A stretch of 64,000 nt of DNA. Source: Staphylotrichum longicolle (lineage: Eukaryota; Ascomycota; Sordariomycetes; Sordariales; Chaetomiaceae). A program made the translations under genes and the position numbers. Below are positions 58,213 to 64,000 of this stretch, piece after piece; position 1 is the first letter of the stretch; each line of letters opens with the position of its first letter. Under the pieces are notes generated by a model. It made no database searches. It worked only from the letters and a program-made list of their open reading frames with translations, and was not told the DNA's origin. The stretch covers positions 930,001 to 994,000 of the forward strand of contig JAHCVI010000002.1 in NCBI GenBank assembly GCA_019096155.1, read 5' to 3'.

Positions 58213-59064
58213 TCAAAACCTCTTCCCCCAAACCAGCGTGCCGCCAATGACCCTCCCGAGCACATACCCGCCATACAGCCCGCACAGAATCGTCACGGGC
58301 CACCTCTGCCACTCGCGGTCCCAGTCCAGCGGGATGGGCACGGCGCCCAGCCAGGCGCCCACGACGCCGCCGACGAGCCCGCCGAACGTCTCGTCCAGCG
58401 GCGCGCCAAACCCGCCGACGGTCGCCCACGCGGCGCCGTCCACGCCGTGGACGTAGAACAGCGGGAACAGCGCCAGCACGGCGAGGTGCGCGGCGCAGAG
58501 GAAGGTGTGGGCGCCGTGCGTGAGGAAGGGCGCGCCGAAGAGGACCATGGCGACGTGCAGGAAGGGCGTGACGAGGAGCGCGAGGAGGAGGGAGAGGAGC
58601 GAGGTCTGTGAGACAACAACACCACAATGTCCAGGTTAGTGACTCGGTAGAGTAGACAGTAAAATGGGGGCGGGAAGAGTGAGCGTGGGACGTACCACAA
58701 CCGCGTTCGACGCAGCCACGCCTTCTCCAGCGCTTCGCTTCTTGGAGCTCTCGCCTGCGCGGGGCTTGGTTTTCCGTTGTGTCTTTGTGCTGCTGCCGCC
58801 GGCGACGGGCAGACAGAGGACCGCGTATGCGATTTGGAGGGCGGTGGTCAGAGGGAGGGTGGTGGCCATCGTGGAGACGGGGTTCGCGACGAGAGCGGGG
58901 AAGCGCACGGCGAAGACGCCAGCGAGCAGGACCGGGAGCGCGTGGCGCGCGGTTTGGGAGAGGGGAGTCTGTTTGGTCTGCACCGGGTGCAACGCGTATG
59001 TGGAGGGTTTTGAGGGGGTGTCCTGCCCCTGAGCGGCGGTGCCCTTGGTGAGTGCTGAGGACAT
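58213..59064 (-). CDS. gpi11: GPI-anchor biosynthesis protein Gpi11 (PIG-F homologue)
   Basis: Exons 58696-59064 and 58213-58605 with a 90-nt intron (gtacgt...tcacag) give 253 aa. The second exon holds the diagnostic PIG-F part: FLHVAMVLFGAPFLTHGAHT, then FLCAAHLAVLALFPLFYVHG, then AWLGAVPIPLDWDREWQRWP, with an invariant-looking IPLDWDR motif. Four to six hydrophobic segments predict an ER multi-spanning protein. Gpi11/PIG-F supports the addition of ethanolamine phosphate to the third and second mannose of the GPI precursor, together with Gpi13 and Gpi7. The start at 59064 (MSSALTKG) was preferred; another in-frame Met lies 8 codons upstream. Confidence 0.93.
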
Positions 59065-59334
59065 TGTTACCGGGTCTATAAGGGGCATGACTGGCTGTGG
59101 GATGGTGGTGTTGGGGATGGTTTGGGAAGGGGGTGGGAAGAGGACAATTAAAGTTGGAGATGGAACGGGCCGCTTGGCCCGGCTTGCTCGGCATTGGACC
59201 CTAACCCTGACAGTTCCTCAAACTTCCCCATCAGACAGCACAACACCTGAGGGACAACCACCGGAGACTCCCATGCCAACGAGCGCAAATAGTGAATCTT
59301 GAAGCATTTTAGATTAGGTCCCAGCATCTTGCAT
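59065..59334. other. Short intergenic region
   Basis: 270 bp between the gpi11 start and the translin stop. Holds two tandem CCCTAA-like units (accctaaccc, about 59199-59208); no gene was seen. Confidence 0.4.
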
Positions 59335-60232
59335 CTACTGAGCCGCCTGGGTCGGGATCAGATTCCGCAGCGACAGGTCGTACACCACATCCTCGACCTT
59401 CTTGACCGCATACTTGATCGAATCCACCCGCTTCCTCAGGATGTCATTTTTGAGGTTGAGAACCTGGAAACCAGCATGCAGGTCCTTGATAAACCCGCTG
59501 ATTTGCACAGCCATGGCGGTGTCACCCAGTGTCACCGAGTTGACCGCCAGCCGGCTGAGGTCGTCGATAACGGCAATCAGACCCAGCAGGTACTCCTCAA
59601 TGGTGATGTGGAACGCATCGCGGTCCTTGAGGTTGACGGGGACTGTTGGGGCTTTCAGTCAGTGGTTGAACCATACTTGTGTGTATCGGGAGGATACATA
59701 CCGTTGAACGTCTGTCCGATGTCCTCCAGCGTGAGCAGGCGGCCGAGCTCGCCCGGCTTGGAATCGGTCGACATGCCGCCCAGCCAGGCGCAGAGGATGA
59801 CAGTAGAGATGGCTTCCTGGACCATGCGTGTCCACTTGTGGTTGTACCTGAGATCAAAGCATGAGCACGCTCAGCCCGCTATTCGCACGGGCGAGTTGTG
59901 TGGCTTACTTGTAATACGGATACTGAGACGCAAAGGCGGACAGCTTGCCAATCGTCTCAATCTCCTTCTGGATCCCACCCTCAAGCTGACTGAGAAGAGT
60001 TGCGTCTGTTCCCGCGTCAATACAACAACTAAAGCAAGGATTCTGACACAGAACAATGCTTACATTTTGTCCGAGGGGTCGAGTGTATCCGCGACTGCAG
60101 ACCCTGGGTGAACGACACGTGCTGGTTCAGGTCATCGAGGATCTGGTCCAGCTCCTTCCGGATGCTGCTGTCCTCCTCGATCTTGGACTTGAGCTGGTCA
60201 AACAGCGCGGGGTCGATCATGGGCGGCGCCAT
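59335..60232 (-). CDS. Translin family protein
   Basis: Four exons: 60064-60232, 59909-60005, 59702-59847 and 59335-59642. Introns are of 58, 61 and 59 nt, giving 239 aa. The all-helical fold opens with IDPALFDQLKSKIEEDSSIR. Exon joins rebuild RTK-YATLLSQLEGGIQK and YPYYK-YNHKWTRMVQEAIS, then TFN-VPVNLKDRDAFHITIE. Typical translin marks are the YNHKW helix and the RDAFHITIEEYLLGLI region. Late in the chain comes FIKDLHAGFQVLNLKNDILR. Translin forms octameric, nucleic-acid-binding rings and, with TRAX, the C3PO ribonuclease. In Neurospora translin has been linked to tRNA 5'-leader processing. No TRAX gene was seen in this window. Confidence 0.94.
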
Positions 60233-60861
60233 CGTGTTTGCTGTGTGGGTGAGAGAGGATGTCTGAGTCCTGCCTAATGTTGTAAAGTGGAGCTTTGAAA
60301 GCTGCTCACAGCAAGCTCTTACGTCGGCCCGTCAGTATTGCTCTGTTGTCCAGACACATACATGTAAATCTGTCAGCAAAAAAAGTTTAAAATTCCATTA
60401 TGAATTGAATCGGGTCACAGATGACCTAGTCTTTTTCTGTACAGGAGAGAAATAAATTAACTAATGAGAAAGGTGCGACTTGCTCAGTTGAACTCGCTGC
60501 CCCTACCACTCGACCGAGCTAACCCTAACCCCCTTCCTTCACCTCCTCCTATCAAACCATTGCCTGTCGTTTCTCACCAAGTGCCAATTCAGGGGTGAGA
60601 GACTCTAACCAAGAAGCACACGAAGGCCAAGATATGACTTTGGAGGAGAGAAGATAATCGTTTTGCTCATCAGATACATCATTCAAATACACACAAACTC
60701 ATCGTTTTCTCATGCCAAAGAAACACCCCCCAATCTCTCAACCCCCCAAGCATAAGTCTTTCATATCCATCCATACAAAACATCAAATCATCAAGAACCT
60801 CATTCATCAATCATGACCTCAAACAAAGAAAAGGACCCATCCCTCCACCTTAATCCTTCTG
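60233..60861. other. Intergenic, 0.63 kb
   Basis: Promoter side of the translin gene and 3' region of the large disordered-protein gene. It includes a tRNA-like but incomplete stretch on the minus strand at about 60470-60525 and a CCCTAACC pair next to it. No gene is called. Confidence 0.4.
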
Positions 60862-63800
60862 TTACTCCCCCTTGCTCCCTCCAAACAGCTTCCTAAAAGC
60901 CGCCCTAATACCTCCTTTCTTCTCCCCCCTCCTCTCCCTCGCCTTCTCCCTCTTCTCCTGCCTCTTGGCCCGGTGCGCCCCCGAGTCCTGGTCTCCTCCG
61001 CTCGCGGATGACGACGACCCGGCCGCCGCGGCCGCAGCCACCGCCTCTCCGCTACCGCTGCCGCCGTTGCCGTGACCGTGACCGTTACCGACGGACGCGA
61101 CAGACGGCTTGGAGCGGTGCTCCCTGTCTCTGTCCCTCTCCCTCTCCCTCTCCCGCTCCCTGTCCCTCTCCTTGTCTCTGTGCTCCTCGCCGCCGCCGTC
61201 GCGGCTCCGCGTGCGCGAGCTGCGCTCCTCGGACCGCCGCGCGCGCGCGCTGCGGGTGGTGCTGCTGCGCTTGAGCTCGGGCGGCGCGGGGTTGGAGAGC
61301 GGCGGTTTGGAGGACGAGGTGGAGGGTGGTTGCGCGACGGGTGCCGCCGCTACAAAGTTGGGTTCGAGCACGCTCTGGCCGTTCTTGATGTCAAAGAACT
61401 TCTTGTTGCTGCTGGTCGCGGGCGAGGGGGCTGGCGCCGCGGCCGCGGCGGCGTCGGTCTTGGGCTCGACGCTAGTGCTCGTGCGGCTTTGGCTGTGGCG
61501 GCGCGACGAGTGGTGGTGGGAGTGGTGGGAGTGGTGGGAGTCGCGGTGGCGGTGCTCGGAGGAGCGCTCGGAGCGCTCGGAGCGGTCCCGCTCCCGGTCG
61601 CGCTCGCGATGGGCGGACCGGTCCTTGTCTGTCTTGGCGGGGGAGCTGGGCGCGCCGTCCCGGGCTTTCTCGGCCTCGCGGGCGCGGCGGCGCTCTTCCC
61701 TGCGCCTCTCGTGCGCAGCCTGCTCTTCGGGTGTGCGCTCCTCCCTGCGCCGGTCGTGCGCGGCTTGCTCCTCGGCCGTGCGGTGCCGGCGAGAGTGCGG
61801 GCTGCTCTTGTGCTCTGGGAAGCCGGGATCGGTTCCGGTCGGCGTCCGCGGGGGCTCGTCATCGCCGCGCGCGCGGGACGACGTGTAGCTGTCTGACCGC
61901 GAACGGTGGGAGCGGCGGGATCCCTCCTTGCTTCCATCCCGGCCGTCACGGCTGTCGCGGTGGGACCGGTGGCGCGAAGAGTGGTGGCTGTGACGTCTGG
62001 AGCTGCTGTGGGCGGCCTTGGCATCGTCGGACTTGAGAGGTTCTCTGTTCTTGTCTTTGTCTTTGTCGTCTACTGAGAGGTCAGCAACAGGTTCAGGAAG
62101 GTCTCTCGACCTGGCTCTGCCCCTATCCTGCTCCTCCTCAGCAGCGGGCGCCGCTGAATCCTCGAGAGACAGGACGGGCACCTCCACCTCCTTCCCCTTG
62201 CCCTTCCCATCAGAATGCATTTCGGTCGAACCAAGGTCGTCGGCTCCTGGACTGGCGAGTCTCGGGCTCCCCGGCGGACTGAGGACCTCGGCGGTGGCGT
62301 AGATGACCACGGCGGCGGCCACCATCTCCTCGGCTTGCTTGATGGTGTTCCTCCGTTGACGGCGCAGGCTGCGCATCCGGCCTAGCTGCTGAGCCACAGG
62401 ATCGTCGAGGTCAGGAAGAACAACAGCAGGCGTGGGGACGCGGAAGTCCAGAACGATTTCTTGTTCTCCGGCGGGTCCTGTTCCTTGGGTTGTCGGTCTT
62501 GGGGCAACCAAAAGGCCATCGTCAGTCATCGTCCCCTCGGCACCAGTAACGGCAACAACAGCAGACCGCGCGGCAGATTCCTCACCATCCTCGGAAGAAG
62601 CTTCCTTCTTTTCACTCTTCGCCGCTTCTTCTTGGGCTGGTGCGTCCTTCTCCACGACGTGGAAGGACTCGGAGAGCGGGACCGCCTTGTCCACAATGAC
62701 CTGGGAAGTCTCCGATGCCAACGCCGGCTTGGCTTGGTCGGCCAGCTCACGCGATGACAGCGTCTCAGGTTCGGCGCCCTCTCCGGGAATCTCTCTGGTG
62801 GAGACCGCCTCCGAGGCGTTGGGCCCATCAAGCTTGGCCGCGGCCTCCTCAAGGCGTGCAATCGCCGGTGGCACGTCGGGCTTGTCGGACAGGTTGTGCG
62901 CAACCAGGGCAGCTGCAACTCCAACGACACCCACCACACCCGCCCCGATGGCAATCTCTTTGGCATGCGAGTCATCGGTTATGGTGACGTCTGTCTTGGT
63001 AGATGGTACTTCCTTGTCAATCACAGGAAGGGACAGCGAGGTGTCGGTGGGCAGCGTCAGAGTCGTCTCCGTGGGCAGCGGATAGGTCGTCGCGGTCTGC
63101 AGGGAGAGGCTCGTCTCCCTGGGGTCGTAGTCCGAGGCAGCCTGGTGGACTGTGCGGCCGAGAACGGGACTCTCTTCGCCAGTCTTGTCCGTAACGTCGA
63201 CATCAAGGGCACGGGAGCCTTGGGCGGTCGCATCCTCGGCAACGGATGGCACAGGAGTAGCAACATCCTCTGTCGCCCTAGGGGTGACTTCGGGCTCGGG
63301 CTCCGTTGCGGCGGGCTCCGTTGCAGTGGGGTCAGAGTCAAGCTGCGAGTTGGATTGGGCAGGAGCCTCAACCTCTGGTTCGATCTCGGCAGCAGGCGCA
63401 AGAGGCGCGGGCTTAGAATCATTTTGCTCCGCAGCGGGCGCTGGAATCTCTGCTCCTGTCTCCTGAACAACTTGCCTTGAGACTTCGTTCTGCGTTGCCT
63501 CTGACGAAGGGAGTTCAGGGGCAGCAGCCTCGGTGGCCGTCTGCTCCAACGCCTTCTCTGCAATGGGCTCTTCAGACGAAAGAGCAGGCTGGCCAGCAAT
63601 GGATTCTGTTGCTTCGGTTGGCTCGCCCTGAGCTGACAGTGCCGCAGCGCTTGCAAGGCCGCCAAGCGCAAGGCCGCCGAGCGCAAGGCCGCCGAGCGCA
63701 AGGCCGCCGAGCGCGAGGGGTGCGACCAGGGTCGAGGTGCCTGTGTCCACACCCTCACGGGCGGTTGTCTCCTCGGCCACAAGCTCCTCTTTAGTGGCCA

Positions 63801-64000
63801 GAACTGCCGACTCCTCAGCTTGGCTGCTGATCTGCTCGTTGGAAGCGGCGGTTTCTATCTCGGCAACCGGCCCTGTCTCGGAAACAGCGAGGTCCGGCTG
63901 CTCAGGCGTCTCTGTGGCGACCGGCGTCTGGTCAGCGTCTTGTGATCTGGCGACCAAGACCCCGTCGGCAGCCTGCTCCTCGGTTGGCTTCTCGACGGAG
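60862..64000 (-). CDS. Large disordered protein with one hydrophobic segment and Arg/Ser/His-rich C-terminal half (5' partial)
   Basis: The frame is open from the right edge of the window to a stop at 60862, at least 1045 aa; the true start lies outside. The N-terminal third is acidic and Ala/Glu/Pro/Thr-rich with an ALGGL pentapeptide repeat (63658-63717). Near 62895-62958 it has one hydrophobic segment, EIAIGAGVVGVVGVAAALVA. The C-terminal half is rich in RS, HSHH and RER runs, with a near-duplicate RTAEEQAAHDRRREER / RTPEEQAAHERRREER pair at about 61690-61790. It closes with a short basic hydrophobic end, GGIRAAFRKLFGG. I do not recognise a domain. Codon bias and an uninterrupted 3.1-kb frame support coding. 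Possible roles (membrane tether, RNA-binding scaffold) are not supported beyond composition. Confidence 0.7.
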   Translation of the reverse strand, partial: SVEKPTEEQAADGVLVARSQDADQTPVATETPEQPDLAVSETGPVAEIETAASNEQISSQAEESAVLATKEELVAEETTAREGVDTGTSTLVAPLALGGLALGGLALGGLALGGLASAAALSAQGEPTEATESIAGQPALSSEEPIAEKALEQTATEAAAPELPSSEATQNEVSRQVVQETGAEIPAPAAEQNDSKPAPLAPAAEIEPEVEAPAQSNSQLDSDPTATEPAATEPEPEVTPRATEDVATPVPSVAEDATAQGSRALDVDVTDKTGEESPVLGRTVHQAASDYDPRETSLSLQTATTYPLPTETTLTLPTDTSLSLPVIDKEVPSTKTDVTITDDSHAKEIAIGAGVVGVVGVAAALVAHNLSDKPDVPPAIARLEEAAAKLDGPNASEAVSTREIPGEGAEPETLSSRELADQAKPALASETSQVIVDKAVPLSESFHVVEKDAPAQEEAAKSEKKEASSEDGEESAARSAVVAVTGAEGTMTDDGLLVAPRPTTQGTGPAGEQEIVLDFRVPTPAVVLPDLDDPVAQQLGRMRSLRRQRRNTIKQAEEMVAAAVVIYATAEVLSPPGSPRLASPGADDLGSTEMHSDGKGKGKEVEVPVLSLEDSAAPAAEEEQDRGRARSRDLPEPVADLSVDDKDKDKNREPLKSDDAKAAHSSSRRHSHHSSRHRSHRDSRDGRDGSKEGSRRSHRSRSDSYTSSRARGDDEPPRTPTGTDPGFPEHKSSPHSRRHRTAEEQAAHDRRREERTPEEQAAHERRREERRRAREAEKARDGAPSSPAKTDKDRSAHRERDRERDRSERSERSSEHRHRDSHHSHHSHHHSSRRHSQSRTSTSVEPKTDAAAAAAPAPSPATSSNKKFFDIKNGQSVLEPNFVAAAPVAQPPSTSSSKPPLSNPAPPELKRSSTTRSARARRSEERSSRTRSRDGGGEEHRDKERDRERERERERDRDREHRSKPSVASVGNGHGHGNGGSGSGEAVAAAAAAGSSSSASGGDQDSGAHRAKRQEKREKARERRGEKKGGIRAAFRKLFGGSKGE
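63658..63717 (-). repeat. 15-bp tandem repeat encoding ALGGL
   Basis: Four near-identical 15-bp copies (one base differs in the first and last) encode LALGG pentapeptides of the large disordered protein. Unit-number change would stay in frame. Confidence 0.9.

Noticed and set aside
59195..59212. CCCTAACCC units as interstitial telomere repeats (also at 55267 and 60518)
   Set aside because: Only two units each; too short to call telomeric tracts.

Overview
The window is nuclear DNA of a filamentous ascomycete, most likely a Sordariomycete. Protein-coding genes lie on both strands, are GC-rich, and carry about 42 short introns (mostly 47-120 nt) with GTRNGT donors, CTRAC/CTAAC-like branch sites and AG acceptors. 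The clearest lineage marker is a FacB/acu-15 acetate regulator. No rRNA gene, complete tRNA, transposon, CRISPR array or prokaryotic-type element was found. I rebuilt exon-intron structures by hand by joining reading frames across splice sites.

Layout from left to right. 1-12 kb: the 3' part of a metallo-beta-lactamase-fold hydrolase; an FG nucleoporin with a C-terminal Ran-binding domain (Nup2-like); a PPxY-bearing single-pass membrane protein; a small coiled-coil protein; a secreted protein with a GPI-type tail; TFIIH subunit Tfb5; and an ECH1-type dienoyl-CoA isomerase. 14-26 kb: a Boi1/Pob1-type SH3-SAM-PH protein, Nup85, a DUF952 protein, and S-(hydroxymethyl)glutathione dehydrogenase. 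28-37 kb: an AN1 zinc-finger protein, endonuclease III (Nth1), a DUF676 lipase, a Cys/His-module protein of unknown function, and a Pgc1-like glycerophosphodiester phosphodiesterase. 39-50 kb: FacB, a SET-domain methyltransferase, and a DAL5-family transporter. 50-64 kb: a YchF-type GTPase of the YGR210C branch, Pmp3, ribosomal protein L22, a mitochondrial carrier, Gpi11 (PIG-F), translin, and a large disordered protein running off the right edge.

The genes are mostly housekeeping and do not form one pathway or a secondary-metabolite cluster. Loose themes recur: two nuclear-pore components 13 kb apart, and carbon or lipid metabolism (FacB, dienoyl-CoA isomerase, DUF676 lipase, GDPD).

The most notable points are: (i) a protein built from repeated C-x9-C...C-x2-H modules; (ii) ten SUMO-consensus (psi-K-x-E) motifs flanking the catalytic core of the Nth1 homologue; (iii) a 10-nt micro-exon in the GTPase gene and a GC-AG intron in the DUF952 gene; and (iv) at least six apparent single-base indels in four otherwise conserved genes, several of them in G/C runs and in two genes compensating each other. 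The indels look more like consensus errors than decay, but that must be checked before any of these genes is called broken. I found no clearly new multi-gene system here.
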